Shown: positions 35,726-47,325, counted from the stretch's first letter. The stretch is 64,000 bases of DNA from Amanita rubescens (GCA_015039365.1 WION01000031.1:275454-339453), one strand, 5' to 3'. The notes: generated from the sequence alone by a model not told the origin. A program made the numbers and translations.

Positions 35726-36350
35726 TCATCTACATTGCCCCATGCTCCGGGCGTCCCTTTCCAACCACAGTTGATCCCGCACTGATGGCATCCACGGATC
35801 CAAGTGGTCAAAATACCACTTCGGTCGCACAGAAGGATCAAGTTTCAGCTCTTCCTTCAACATCGAAATGACATCTTCTTCGTCCCGCTCAACTTTGAGC
35901 TGCTTCCCTCTCATTGTATAGTTTGAATACAACTCAAGGACGAATCGGCAGTCAGTGGTCGGTCCGAAGGGGACGCGGAGCCCGAGTGGATAGCGAACTT
36001 TCTCCGATAAAGTGGGGAGTTCGCACATGAAACGTTCAGGATCCCTACTGTTTCGTTCCGTATATTCGCGGAGATCGCTAGCTTCAAGGGGAATCCCATA
36101 ATGAACGATGGGGGGATTTGGATTCGATTTCGTAACACGGAACTCGTCACCTAACTGTTCCATGGGGCATCGCGGTGCATACGCCTTGAGAAGCTTCTGC
36201 TCGTCAAGACACGGCAAGTTTATGTCAGTAAGAAATAACAGGTGAAGGTTGAACATACAGCCTTACAGGGCGACGCTGTAAACGTAACTGGTGCAGAGCT
36301 TTCCAGGTCTTTTCGTCTGCCGCATCCGAGTCGGAGTCGCTGTCAGCCAT
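35726..36350 (-). CDS. Hypothetical protein, tandem copy 1 (184 aa)
   Basis: Two exons, 36267-36350 and 35726-36196, with a 70-nt intron. Start MADSDSDSDAADEKTW; the intron falls after QLRLQRRP. The body has KAYAPRCPMEQLGDEF, VHYGIPLEASDL, RYPLGLRVPFGPTTDCRFVLELYSN and KWYFDHLDPW. No domain recognised, no signal peptide. It is a tandem duplicate of 36552-37145 with about 80 percent identical residues by eye. It lies between Apn1 and the chimeric fragment at 37.6 kb. Confidence 0.7.
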
Positions 36351-36551
36351 GGTATAGCAAGAAATGAAGGTATTCCAGAGACGGTGATAATGGGAGGAAA
36401 CAAGCCTCGCCGCAATGGTAGTAGGGGCGTGCAAAAAAAAAGGCCCTGAGGTTTTTTACGTGATAATGCTAACATATCGGTTCCAAGTTGGAGGACAGGT
36501 CCGATCTCGTCACTCAGTGATGTACATAAATAGGATACATTGCCCACTACT

Positions 36552-37145
36552 TCAACTCCTGGCAACCCTTTCCAACAACAGTTGGTCCCGCACCGACGGT
36601 CTCCACGGATCCAAGTGGTCAAAATACCACTTCGGTCGCACGGAAGGATCAAGCTTCAGTTCTTCCTTCAACATCGAAATGACATCTTCTTCGTCTCGCT
36701 CAACTTTGAGCTGCTTCCCTCTCATTGTATAATTTGAATACAACTCAAGGACGAATCGGCAGTCGGTAGTCGGTCCGAAGGGGACGCAGAGCCCCAATGG
36801 ATAGCGGACTTTCTCCGTTAAAATGGAGACTTCGCGCATGAAGCGTGAAGGTTCCCTACCGTTTCGCTCCGCATATTCGGGAAGATCGCTAGATTCAAGG
36901 GGAATCCCATAATGAACGGTGGGGGGATTTGGATTGCATTTCGTAACACAAAACTCATCGCCTAACTGTTGCATGGGGCTTTGAGGTGCGTATGCCTTGA
37001 GGATCAGCTGCTCATCAAGACACGTCAATTTCAGTAAAAAAATGAAATTTAAAGTTGAACATACAGGGCGACGCTGTAAACGTAACTGGTACACAGCTTC
37101 CCAGGCCTCTTCATCGGCCGCAGAGTCGGCGTCGCTTTCAGCCAT
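36552..37145 (-). CDS. Hypothetical protein, tandem copy 2 (178 aa)
   Basis: Two exons, 37065-37145 and 36552-37007, with a 57-nt intron (GTATGT...GAGCAG) at the same position as its neighbour. The 45 residues around RGKQLKVERDEEDVISMLKE are nearly identical between the copies, whereas exon 1 and the CPMEQ/SPMQQ region differ. The two introns differ in length, so the duplication is not brand new. Function unknown. Confidence 0.7.
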   Translation of the reverse strand: MAESDADSAADEEAWEAVYQLRLQRRPVCSTLNFIFLLKLTCLDEQLILKAYAPQSPMQQLGDEFCVTKCNPNPPTVHYGIPLESSDLPEYAERNGREPSRFMREVSILTEKVRYPLGLCVPFGPTTDCRFVLELYSNYTMRGKQLKVERDEEDVISMLKEELKLDPSVRPKWYFDHLDPWRPSVRDQLLLERVARS

Positions 37146-37599
37146 TGCATGATTCCAGAGGCGGGCTGGTAGAGGGAGGAAAAGTCGTACTACAATTTAT
37201 GTAGCAATTACGTGACTCGGTGGACCCCTTGATCTTTTCCTAATGTTCCGAAATCATTGTGGGCCATCAATGTTGTCAATGTGGAACAATGCGGACTTCG
37301 AATCGTGGCGCAAACAATACTACATGACTTGATAATGATGACAGACCCGTACAACAAGCGTTGAATTTTTGGTCTGCATTGCTGAGTACTTTTGTAGCCT
37401 GAGTCGGATTTCATTGAGAAGGCTTTCTTCGGACCTGATGAGCTACGCACATGCGAATTATGAGACGGGTTTGGACAAACCTTCTTTGACGAGACAATAG
37501 GTCGCACGAGCATTCTTACCCGGGGAGTCAAGGTCCAGAGGGACTCGAGTAATTTCAACTGGTCACGTCGCTTAGCTGGGCGTAACTGGGCACGTTACC

Positions 37600-37830
37600 A
37601 GCCCAGCGAGCGGGTCAGCAATACACTCTATGTATCTGTTTCTCTTGTCGGCGTAAGCCATGCGCCCTTGTTTGGGCTGCGAACTGCCCCGGTCATACTC
37701 TTTGAACACGTTAGCGCTGACCAAGAGGGATGTTTAAACCTGCGACTGACTGCCGGACAGGAAATCCAAAGGCTTGCCGCCGGATTCACACTATACTCGA
37801 GACATCTGCATCGATTTTCCCCAGAAATGA
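37600..37830 (-). pseudogene. Chimeric fragment: arrestin-like piece joined to Apn1 piece (copy 1)
   Basis: On the minus strand this is a fragment of Apn1 exon 2/intron 2/exon 3 (about 37690-37830, with CGTTAGCGCTG and the region before it) followed by a fragment of arrestin exon 9 (about 37630-37690, TGTTTCTC..GCGTAAGCCA.GCGC..TTGTTTG). The junction CTTTGAACACGTTAGCGCTGAC is nearly identical to that at about 44,680. Non-functional. Confidence 0.6.
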
Positions 37831-37839
37831 TAGGTATAG

Positions 37840-38440
37840 GGTAGCAATTTTCGTCCTGACAAGATTTGTTTAGCTAAAATCTGGCGTGAAAAAAGTCTAA
37901 ACGAACCATAGATTGCTGATCATGTTCGTCGCTAACATTCACTTTCTTAAATTATCTGTTGCACGATTTCGCAAGCCATGATTCGAATTGAATTGCAGAG
38001 TAGCATTGGAGGACGGTCTTCGTCGCCTTGCCATAAAGGATCTAAAGATAAGCGATCTAGAGTCTATCCACCGACCGTTTGCGTTCCAACAAGCTTTAAA
38101 GGATTGGGAACTCGGAGCTGAAGACGCCTGCTGAACCGTCTCCTATAAATTCAAAACCAAGCTTAAAAAGCTTTCAGAAGGCCGCCAGGCCCTACGGTCA
38201 TAAGCATCGATTCAATCGCTTATTGATTGCATGGCTTACCGCGTTTCGACTGCTGCATGCACTTGACGATAGGTTCTTCCATCGGTAGTGCCAGCTCTAC
38301 AACCATCTTTGGCGAATGAAATGGGAGGTTCATGAAGTAACACGAACTCTTTGACAGCTCTGATGGGGATATTATCGACTGCGGGTCGTCACCAGTCCAC
38401 ATCTAAGACGCATTCAATAAATGTTTTTTAGGGAATATCG
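37840..38440. other. Intergenic with an orphan coding-like exon
   Basis: A plus-strand stretch from 37997, preceded by an acceptor-like TTGAATTGCAG, reads LEDGLRRLAIKDLKISDLES then HRPFAFQQALKDWELGAEDAC to a TGA near 38136. It looks like the last exon of a lost gene; no upstream exon was found. Confidence 0.35.
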
Positions 38441-38443
38441 TTA

Positions 38444-39160
38444 ATGCAAAACGTACACAATAAATTGAATGCAAGAGACGTTAAACTGCGAAACGGGAAG
38501 GTAAAGCTTGAGTTTTGCAGACCCTTCTGGACAGAGCTTGTGGATTTATTGATGGGCACAACAACGAGATGGCACTTACATAAACTGCGAGCAGCGACGG
38601 TGCTTGTTTCATCGCCACCATCAGCGGCAAACCCAGCCGAATCCATCCAGTCACCTCCACGGGCCAGTGAAGGAACTCAGCTAGACTCTCTACCGGACCC
38701 TCTGCAATGCTCAACTACCGCGACAACAAGCACCCTAAATTCCAGACACGACCAAAAACGTAGCTCTGGCATCCCTTCCTCATCCTCACCATCTCTTCCG
38801 TCATCTGCCGTTCAGAGGACTTCGTTCCCACCTTACTCTGACGAAGGATGTTTAAAAAAAGTATCACTGCCGTCTGACGTTTCGTCGATGACAAGTGACG
38901 GCATAGGAGCAGTTGGCGAAGAGGTTTAGCACGACGAAGAAAAGGAAGACGAGGGCAAAAGGAAAGGGTACACTTCATCCGCAACAGACCCGTCTACCGT
39001 TCTTTCCTCAGCTACCTCTGTCGTGAAGCAACCGCAGCAATCGTATCGACCACGACTTCACCTCCTCCTGCTCCGGCACTCGAATAATCATGGGCATCCC
39101 TCCAATCAGGATGAGGATGAAATGGAATGCACCCTCCCCACGTCAAACGTCATGTCATGA
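38444..39160 (+). pseudogene. Ser/Pro-rich gene remnant with in-frame TAG
   Basis: The frame from 38444 runs 161 codons to TAG at 38927-38929, then stays open in the same frame to TGA near 39158 (HDEEKEDEGKRKGYTSSATD, PSTVLSSATS). The KRK.../TDxSTVxSSATS pattern is shared with the piece at 15593-15799, so both derive from one family. No domain recognised. Confidence 0.35.
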
Positions 39161-40177
39161 GGATATCTACTGCCGCGCCTTCTCTAATCACGGACGCGCG
39201 TTTAGTGATCCGCACACATCACGCTTTCGAGCCATCGTGATGCTGCTGGGGCCGGCGTGACGACCAGACCTCGCAACCTGGCCAATAATGACAATGGGTT
39301 TCCCAATGTCGTGCCGCCGACATTCGTCCATGAGCCTCTTTTTCTTTGTGGATGATGTTTATATTCTGCGAATGGAGATGGGTTGGTTCAATGCAATGAA
39401 GAGGTTTGATATCATGCCCGTGAGTGATGTTTCGATGTTGAGGGATGAGAATTTCTTGATCCTGGTTCAGCAGTGCAATCAACAACAAGAAGACGTAGCA
39501 GGGCTCTTGCAGACGCTGGAAGAGAAGCTGGCGTCGGCGAAAAAGACGTGAGGAGTCATCGTGCGCATCATACTGCCCCGGGGGCCGTCGAGGGGTCCGC
39601 ACCAGAGACCGGGGTCTTGCAAGAAGCCGGAAAGCGGAACTGGACGGCTATCACGTATGCGATGAGTCTTCGTTCATCCAATTTAATCCGCATGCTTACA
39701 ACCAGCGACAGATTTCAAGCATTCAGAGGCCTGTACCAGAAAATGTTCGGAGGCAAGTTCAGGACGACGTTAAGAGTTCCTTATACACAGACTCAATTTG
39801 TCTACTACTACTCAAAATTGGAACGAACATTGTCTTCATCATCCTCGACAGGAATCACGTACTTATTAGCGAAGGTCTATATGAAGTATAAAGATAACGT
39901 ATTATCTTTGTCGCACGCTGAAACCATTTTGCAAGACAGAACGAGAATGGAACGGTTTACTTTGGTACATTCATAAGCTATTCCTACGTGCAGCACTCTA
40001 TTGTATAAGTGGATCCCGCGCCGAGTAGCGAGGGGACAAGCCTACCACCATTCTCGACTCGAGAAACTATACGCAAGCTTGTTGTGCTCGAACACAATAC
40101 GGCTCGCTAAGTTACGTAAAAACGGATTCTGAGATTCGCGACAGAACTTAGTCCACAATTGGCAAGCCCAAGTTTGG
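39161..40177. other. Unresolved, competing frames
   Basis: Plus-strand frames 39288-39551 (FLILVQQCNQQQEDVAGLLQ, coiled-coil-like) and 39473-39976, and minus-strand frame 39219-39602, overlap. None has a recognised domain or convincing introns. Possibly decayed genes next to the broken F-box gene. Confidence 0.3.
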
Positions 40178-41688
40178 TTAACCACCAGCGTAAGTGAGTC
40201 CGGAAGGTACGCAATTACCAACAATAATGTCCCCTGTTGAAATCGTGTTTAGTATGTGATAAGAATCTAGACTACGAGCCAAACCTACCATCCGCCTGTC
40301 GATACTACTCAATTCAGAATCATGATAATAAAGAACCAGCTGCTTAAGATTTGTGCACTTGAGAAACGCCAACTCATTTTCCGTTTGATGGATACATTGA
40401 CACAGAACCTCATAGAAAATCCCAAGGCGTGTTAAGGATTTGGAGTGACGAGACAGGATTCTCACTGTGGTAGAACAGAATGACTCATGGTAGGGACACA
40501 ATATCGTTAGGCTGATAATGCGAGGATGATGGTCGAGATATTCGATTGCAAGTTGGTCTATTTCCTTTAACGTTATGGTTGGAGGAAATATGCCTTGTCT
40601 CAGCAACTCGTTCAAGATGCGGGAGTCAGCGATATCGATGGAAGTCAAGGAGCGGATATGAGGTGCAAGAGCTGCCAAGTTACGGAAGGAATGAGAAAGG
40701 GAAATGTGCTCCAGTTTTAGGGGGTAATCGGCAGGTACATATGCAAGCATTTGTGTAAGGTCAATGTTTTCGACATCAGGCCAAGAATGTGTCACTTCTA
40801 GATGCGTTAAGTTGGAGTTTGCCGCAATGATCTTCCCAGCTGCATTAATTCGGGGAAGGTTAAAGTCGAGGTCCGGAGGACGGTATAACAAGCCCTCTGG
40901 AAATTCGTGATAAAATCTGAACCCGAGCTTGCGCAAATTGTGCAGCTTGGAGAAGCACTTGACGAGGTAGTTGAACTCCTCCAAGGCTTCATCCATGACA
41001 AGGAGAAGTTCACTGAGTCGAGGCAATCGTCGGAGTAGTTTCGCTGTGCGAGAGATTATCCACTTCGGATCATTGAGATGCACGCTCCATCTAAGATACA
41101 ATCAGCCATTTTTCCGAAAATATAACGCACGACGTACACAACGCAGGAAACATTGGGTAAATTGAACTTGGGCGTGCAGGGCACATAAAGCCTGAGTTTT
41201 GCAAAAGTACGCAGGGCAGCATTGAACAGTATTGTGGGCACAATCCGCGGGTGCATGATTGGGGTGACAAAATAGAAAAAGACGATGCTCGCGGCATTCA
41301 GAAGTATGTAACCAATCAAGGGCACTTCACGAAAAGGTATCGTAATGCTGTCTCCATCAAGTCAGTACCAAGTCCGAATGAAAAGGGCCGTCGTCACGTT
41401 CAATTGCTCATTTGGTTTTGAAGACAAGAGAGTCAGGAGCTGGTGCACATTGGACAATAAATCCTCATCAAAAGGGTGGAATGCTTTGATACGGGAAGAA
41501 TACACCCTAGGTTTAACAATTGCGTCGAACCGTCTGCAGACAAGGCGGAGAGCTTTGATTTCATCAAAAGTCGTGCCTAACTTCCCTACGAACTACGAGA
41601 ATACGGTCAATCAGATGCCGTAGCTACAGAACATGAGCACGCATACCTCGGTGACAATGTAGTGATGTATCTCGACTGGAAGGTCCAT
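40178..41688 (-). pseudogene. F-box/LRR-like protein gene with premature TGA
   Basis: Minus-strand exons: an F-box start (MDLPVEIHHYIVTE, 41647-41688; the frame stays open upstream to about 42027), then 41138-41592 (FVGKLGTTFDEIKALRLVCR; LFIRTWY), and 40178-41090 (WSVHLNDPKWIISRTAKLLRR, then leucine-rich-repeat-like segments). Introns 41593-41646 and 41091-41137 are GT..AG. Between TWY and DGDSITIPFREVPLIGY there are six extra bases (TGACTT) that create an in-frame TGA, so the product would stop about 90 codons into the second part. Apart from that the frame is intact, so inactivation looks recent, unless this is a 21-nt unannotated intron, which is shorter than any accepted here. Confidence 0.65.
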
Positions 41689-42055
41689 GAAGCTGAGTCG
41701 CGTGCGCTGCTCAGGTATGGCCGGGCTCGCAGCGATGGCATTGTGTTTTTTGCCAGGGAATCTGAATTTCATAGGAAGTTCTGGAGGGATGTTGAAGCTG
41801 AAGGCAAAGCTGCCAGAAAGCTGTGCGTTGGAATTCGGATGCAATAACTGATTGCTGACGCAATTCAAGCTTCGTCGAAAATTGATTGGATACTCGTATT
41901 TGATTCGTGATGAGCATGCGGTTTCGGTGCCTTTCGGTTGCAGTCGGCATTCGTGACACTTCGGCCGCTCAGCGTTACCATAGTGCATTTCGATCCTTCG
42001 GACCTCGCCTTGACTTGCTTCGCACAACCGAATTAGTATCCTACATGGCCTTACT

Positions 42056-43223
42056 TTACCCTTTTGTTAACGTTGTTATTAGGTTGAACATTGAACGTAA
42101 ACGTTTTGAACGTCGTGTTATTATATTAGATGATGTGCATATGTTGATTATGTCGATGGATGGAGCATGTGATAACATTCTGTTGCGCGTTACAGCATCC
42201 AGGTGCGATATCCCACGATACAGGATCAACTGTGGCGCCTTGTTCGAGATAAGGACAAGTATTGACCTGACCTGAGCCAGCCTTACGTATCGCGAATCCA
42301 ATCCGCGTACACGGACTATGGATTTATGCTTGATCCGACGACGTCGTCGGTCAGGATAAGTCTGGACATGAATATTTCCCGCAGAGATGCAAAGAAAATA
42401 GATCGTGTTGAGAGATAGAGGGTGACCAAGTACCAAGTTGTGTAAGATCAAGGGAGGACCGCTTAACTGTGTTGCTTGAAAAAAAAAGGAGATCGAGAGC
42501 CACATCAGTTCCCGACATTCTCTGAGAGCGTCCACTGCCAGATGGAAAAACACAGCAACGTTGATTTCAAGATGTGTAAGTTGCGCCCATGGAATGGTAG
42601 GCTTGATATTGATATCTTGTGTTGAGTATAGATCTCGTGAAGGGATACACGCCGCCACGAGGTCCATCCACCCAAGCGAAACGCGATAATGTTCGCAAGT
42701 TTGGCTCGTTATTTACAGGACTTTGGAGGTAAAGAGCTTCCCAACGGGTCGTATAGCAAGTCAAAATGTCGATAATGGGGGCTATGGTACCTGTCTCATC
42801 AAGCTGCACTGGTTCACCATAGGTTAGATATAACGTTAGAGGAGTGACCCGGAGCGTTGGATCCATTGAGCCAAGGTCATCTACTTTCGAACATAAGATA
42901 GATTTGTTATACGGGCCTCGGGTGCTCGTCTCCATAACTGGGGCGTAGCTAGCGCGAGTGTCCGCCACATTGAGCATATGGAACAAAGCAGGAAAGGATT
43001 GATCATCCGGGTTCTCCGATTGGGCATAGTATGAGAATCTTTGTGAAGTTCCAAGGTCAGTGGGTAGAACAAGAAGGAAGATCTTGCTGAGGACCTCCAA
43101 AGGAAGGTTATGAATGGCGCCGAGCATATCGCCGGAGCCAGCGCTTTCAGCCTGAGATAGCCCGGTACCCTGCGCTTGAACAGTCAGCATGGTGCGGGGC
43201 GAGAATTCGGATCGAAGAAGCAT
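42056..43223 (-). pseudogene. Broken F-box paralog
   Basis: Two frames, 42567-43223 and 42056-42667, both match parts of the intact F-box protein at 47514-49043 (QAESAGSGD, IHNLPLEVLSKIFLLVLPTD, TRWEALYLQSPV; then IPWAQLTHLEI, FHLAVDALRECREL). At least two frameshifts separate them, and the C-terminal half degrades into unrelated frames. The 450 bp upstream (43230-43680) also match the F-box/arrestin intergenic region at 49050-49560, showing that a whole block was copied. Confidence 0.85.
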
Positions 43224-43672
43224 TGAGCGTTATCTGTGCGAGTAAACTGGTAAGACTCGAGAAAGAGTCGGTCATTGGCCAGTGAAGCGATAGAAAGATG
43301 AGACCGACCGTAAGAAAACCCTAATCTCGCTCGAGTGCCAAAAAGAAAGCCACACTCGCTGGCACACGTACGAGTCTAATGATTTTATGTTCGTGCAGCT
43401 GATTACTAGAAGTATGAAGTAGTGTGAGGAATAGTAGCAGTAAACGCAAACGAGAGACTGGGATGTACATTGTGCAGGTGTATGCAAACTAGTAAACTAA
43501 AAAAGAAAGCGTGAACGTTAACTAGATTTGGAGAACAGAGACTACGCAAGGGGAGAAATAACAGTGTATGAGGCCCATACAGCAACAGCCTTGCTTTCAG
43601 TGAGAAAACGCAGAGATGAACGTAAACCAAAAAGCAATACTAGATCATAACATAACTTCACCACTCAAGCGC

Positions 43673-44660
43673 TCAATCTCCAAGCAGTTTCGGCCGTAAT
43701 GGAGGTGGATTCGCAATCGTCCAATCACCCACCATCCCCGCCATCGGCTGCCGCTGCTGCTTCGACTTTCCCGACTCGACCTCCAAAGGATTCATGGCCA
43801 TCTGCGACGCCCGAACGTCTTCCTCCTGCGGAGGCCGAGGCAACGGAGACCCGTCTCGGTGAAGACGTGTACGACATTCCAGAGGTGCCCCGCCGGTGAT
43901 GCTAATAGCACTGGATAGGAGCACTGACGTATCCGTTCAGGTACATCGGTGGCGCCTCCCCGCTCAAAGCGGAATCCTGAGCTTCATACTTGGCCCTGAG
44001 CAAGGCTTTTCCTCGCTGCGCTCAACACCCGTTGTCCATTGCCATCAGGTAAAAGTGCTCTGCTCTGATAGGATCCGCACGTCGGCTTCCTCAACTTCAC
44101 CTTCTCCTCACCCTCCGAAGGCATCGCCATCGGCGAAACACGCGCGTCTTCCTCCCGCGCCTCCTTGATATGCTCCTGTGGCGGCCGAGACATCAACGCC
44201 AAAGTCTCAGCGAAGACGTGCAATGGAGGGAGGTGCCCCGCCTCCCGCGCTGCTGCTCGCACTAACCAACCAATCGCTGACGTATCCGTTCAGGTGGCGG
44301 TGCCTCTTCACTAGGCCCTGAGCAGTGTTTTTTTCGGCTGCACTCAATATTCGCTGATTCCATCAGCGACGGGTGGTAAAGGCACCTGTCTGCTCCGGAG
44401 GAAGAAGTGGAAACGAGAGATCCACTGTGTGCGGGCGTCGTCGAGCTGGCGGGCATAGATCCATTGCCACGGGGTGATGTCTAGGGGGCAGTAGGACTAG
44501 GTGCGCGTTGGCAGCAGCACCTCGAGCTTCGAACCGCCGACGTGGTAATGGCGGCTAAAGCACTACGCTGGTCCACGTGCTGGGTTGGATCATATCCGTT
44601 TCTCCTCGTCACCGTAAGCCACGCGCCATTGTTTGGGGCTGACATGTTACGCTGCTGCTG
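43673..44660 (-). pseudogene. Fragment of the arrestin-like gene
   Basis: Decayed copy of the 3' half of the arrestin-like gene at 49563-53031. The final codons are conserved (QPMAGMVGDWTIANPPPLRPKLLGD against QPTAGMVGDWAIANPPPLPPKLLGD). RPPQE, DARxSxMAMN and the EAQD-repeat regions are recognisable with several frameshifts and deletions. Toward 44,570-44,660 it jumps to sequence from exon 9 (about 51,090-51,180). Confidence 0.85.
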
Positions 44661-44900
44661 CGGACTGTATTCTTTGAACGCGTTAGCGCTGACGAAGAAT
44701 GCTAGTGACTCTGGAGCGGAGAGATCGACGCACCCGACAATTTCTATTTCATTCGAGAAATTTCGAGTTGTACAGATGAAGTATCTTGGCTTTTCATTTT
44801 GCTCGAGGTGGAAGGTGAATGTCAACTTCGTTAGAAGAAAGCCAGCTTGTGGACGCTCAGAGACAAGAGTGGGAACGGAGATATGGCAAACGGAGGTCAC
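44660..44900 (-). pseudogene. Apn1 fragment joined to arrestin fragment (copy 2)
   Basis: Matches 35,088-35,380 (Apn1 exon 3 start, intron 2, exon 2, intron 1) on the same strand: CGTTAGCGCTGAC, the CGACGCACCCGACAATT region, and GAAATTTCGAGTTGTACAGATGAAGTATCTTGG against its Apn1 counterpart. Decayed; the intron is still present, so it arose from genomic DNA rather than from mRNA. Confidence 0.7.
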
Positions 44901-45891
44901 TAAACAAAGGCAAACACAGTCGACTGAGGCGTTCAACGTTGTCAACGTCCATGACCGGTATGTAAGCACTGTGTTTTCGGCGTGGACTGACAATATTAAT
45001 ACAGAAACATATCACGAGGGACTTGAATAAATACCAGAATTCTCTCCACGATGTCGTATCGTTATTGTCCATTGAAATTAACCTCATCGAGTCGTAAAGA
45101 TCGAGAAGAACGATGAATCAAAGCAGATGATCAGAGTAAAGATCTAAGAATACCTAAATCAGGCAAAGATGCTGCCAATCTTCTATAAGCCCTCGCTTAC
45201 GGAGATGAAAGAACGTCCTTCAGTGAGTTCCAGTGTAAATGCCAGGGAGACGCTGAGAGCCACTTTGACCGCCCCCTTCTCTGCATTCTAAAGTCCAAAC
45301 CGGAGATCATTTTCAGAGATGACATCTGATTCGCAGGCAGTGCTTCGCAAAGAATTGAAATCGGAAAGCACACGAAGAATAGATGAAGGGTTGCTACTAT
45401 TTGAGAAGTGAATATATGACTCCGTATAGGAACGATGTCAAACAAACCGATATTGAAAGATGATCATTTAGCAGAAAGGACGGGCAGTTATTCCAATTCA
45501 TCCACGAAGTGCCGATGCAGCCGCATGGTGCTGCGGTCGAGAGTCGGGGATGAGCGGACACAGTTCGCGGGGAGACTATCAAGTCGCTCGAACTCAGACA
45601 GACCGCCTATAGGACATTTAGCGTATGGCACAGTTGAATCGGCTTGCTCGAGCTGACGAGGATGTCGGTCAAATTATTGCTGACATTGAACAGGCTGAGA
45701 TCGATCATATACTCAAGTTGACTCTATCTATATAACTAAAAACTAATCGCTTCCTTTGACTTGAAGGATCTTTCCACGTCCGGATTAAACAGCCAGCACA
45801 ATGACTTCGATGTTGGATCTTTGGGAAGTCAAGACTCACAATACCTATGATGTACACTTTAGAAAGAGTATACTACTGGTTTCCTTGGCTC
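44901..45891. other. Intergenic, no supported gene
   Basis: Short frames only. A plus-strand stretch starting ATGGCACAGTTGAATCGGC at about 45,626 reads MAQLNRLARADEDVGQIIAD and stays open for 36 codons; it may be a remnant exon. Confidence 0.3.
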
Positions 45892-47325
45892 TCACCAGTT
45901 TCGTAATCCAGTGCAATAGATATCCTGGGAGTACGTCCCTCCTTGTGGCCAACCAGAGGCTGAGCCACCGCGGCCATCCCAGTCCAATGAATACGCCATT
46001 TCGCTCCTTTTAAGAACCTCATCCAGTCGTTTCTGATCAAAATCTACGACACGAGCCCATTGCAAATGGAAATACTGGAGTCGATCGTGCAGAGCACAGG
46101 ACTGGGGACAAATTCTTGATTCGATCATGCTCTGCACTGCCGAATGTGAACCCCAGATACCACGAAGGCACAACAAATTCAAATATGGGCATAGTGAACC
46201 GCCCCGGTGTAAAGTGAGTCTCCGAAGTATTTCATCGTCAAGCGTTGGACGAAAATCATAGCTCTGACCCGGAACTTCACGGATGATCAATGAAGTAATC
46301 AAACTGCAGCACCTATGCGCTAGGAGCCGGGGGATAATATCGCTTGAAGAAAAGGTTCCCCCGAGCTCCAGCCTGTCAAGGGTACAGGAAGATCGCGTGA
46401 GAAAGTGATTAATTGATTCACTGTCTCTTGATGTCATCCAAGTACTGGCTACACACATTTCTCGTAGAGATGGTGCAGAAATCGACTCCGTGAATACTGG
46501 GAGACAGCCTGTTCCTGATCTGAGGAATATGGAAACCAAGTCGTGTAGTAGTATTATGGGAGGCTTGTGCGAGTGCGCAGGGCGTTGCGACACTTTGAAA
46601 TTAATGGATAGCCACACGAGTTTCGAGCATGCCTTGCAGATGATTAACGCTTGTTGAGGAAATATGGATCTGCGAATTTGGAGGTGCGTAAGTTGCACCC
46701 ACGAAATAAGCCGATTCTCCTGGGGCGTTGTGTTAGGGCGACGAACTCGTCGTCGCGACGGGCTTCGTCCAGATTGCCCAGACTGGACGAATGTTTTCAG
46801 GAGCATGTTATCTGAAGGTTTTTGAAGGTACAGAGCTCCAAATCGGGTGGCATTGCATTGGAGAACAGATATGATGGAAGCTACTCTGACAGCCTGATAG
46901 CCATGACCGAAGAACCCTTCGGAAGATATGTATAACGCCAGCGGTAGCGATCCAGAACACTGTATCCGTTGAAGAAGATGATCTGCTTTTGAACAAGCAG
47001 TAGTCTTTGATATGTCTTGCGGGATATGGATAAATATTTGCCTCCATAGCTGCGGTGTAGCCAAAGCGAATGTTCGCCACATTGAGCATATTGCACAAAG
47101 TAACAGAGGGCTTCTCCCTTGGAGTCTCCGCTCGGAAAGTGGCAAGCGCCATTCTTCACCGAGTTCCAGGTCGCTGGGTAGAATAAGAAGGAAGATCATG
47201 CTGAGTACCTCTAAGGGGAGCTTAAAAATGGGCGAGCGCTGGACAGGGGCTCGCCGAGATCTGGTGATGGGGCCTCTGTACTCAGCTGTATGAGCCTGTT
47301 TTTGGCCATGGTATGAACGCGCCAT
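45892..47325 (-). CDS. F-box protein with LRR-like C-terminus (477 aa)
   Basis: Single-exon frame from ATG 47325 to stop 45892. F-box-like segment at about residues 34-75 (FKLPLEVLSMIFLLILPSD...LLCAICSMWRTFALATPQLWRQ), the SCF-adaptor signature common in agaricomycete F-box families. The rest is made of repeated Leu/Ile-rich strands and helices (SWVQLTHLQI, SLREMCVAST, LDRLELGG, LITSLII), likely a substrate-binding LRR-type solenoid. No signal peptide. Paralogous to the neighbour at 47514-49043 but clearly diverged. The substrate cannot be inferred. Confidence 0.85.
   Translation of the reverse strand: MARSYHGQKQAHTAEYRGPITRSRRAPVQRSPIFKLPLEVLSMIFLLILPSDLELGEEWRLPLSERRLQGRSPLLLCAICSMWRTFALATPQLWRQIFIHIPQDISKTTACSKADHLLQRIQCSGSLPLALYISSEGFFGHGYQAVRVASIISVLQCNATRFGALYLQKPSDNMLLKTFVQSGQSGRSPSRRRVRRPNTTPQENRLISWVQLTHLQIRRSIFPQQALIICKACSKLVWLSINFKVSQRPAHSHKPPIILLHDLVSIFLRSGTGCLPVFTESISAPSLREMCVASTWMTSRDSESINHFLTRSSCTLDRLELGGTFSSSDIIPRLLAHRCCSLITSLIIREVPGQSYDFRPTLDDEILRRLTLHRGGSLCPYLNLLCLRGIWGSHSAVQSMIESRICPQSCALHDRLQYFHLQWARVVDFDQKRLDEVLKRSEMAYSLDWDGRGGSASGWPQGGTYSQDIYCTGLRNW

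Noticed and set aside
44481..44993. 170-codon minus-strand frame
   Set aside because: It reads through the arrestin-Apn1 chimeric remnant, including Apn1 intron sequence; not a gene.
47012..47293. Plus-strand frames opposite the F-box genes
   Set aside because: Shadows of the long minus-strand F-box frames.
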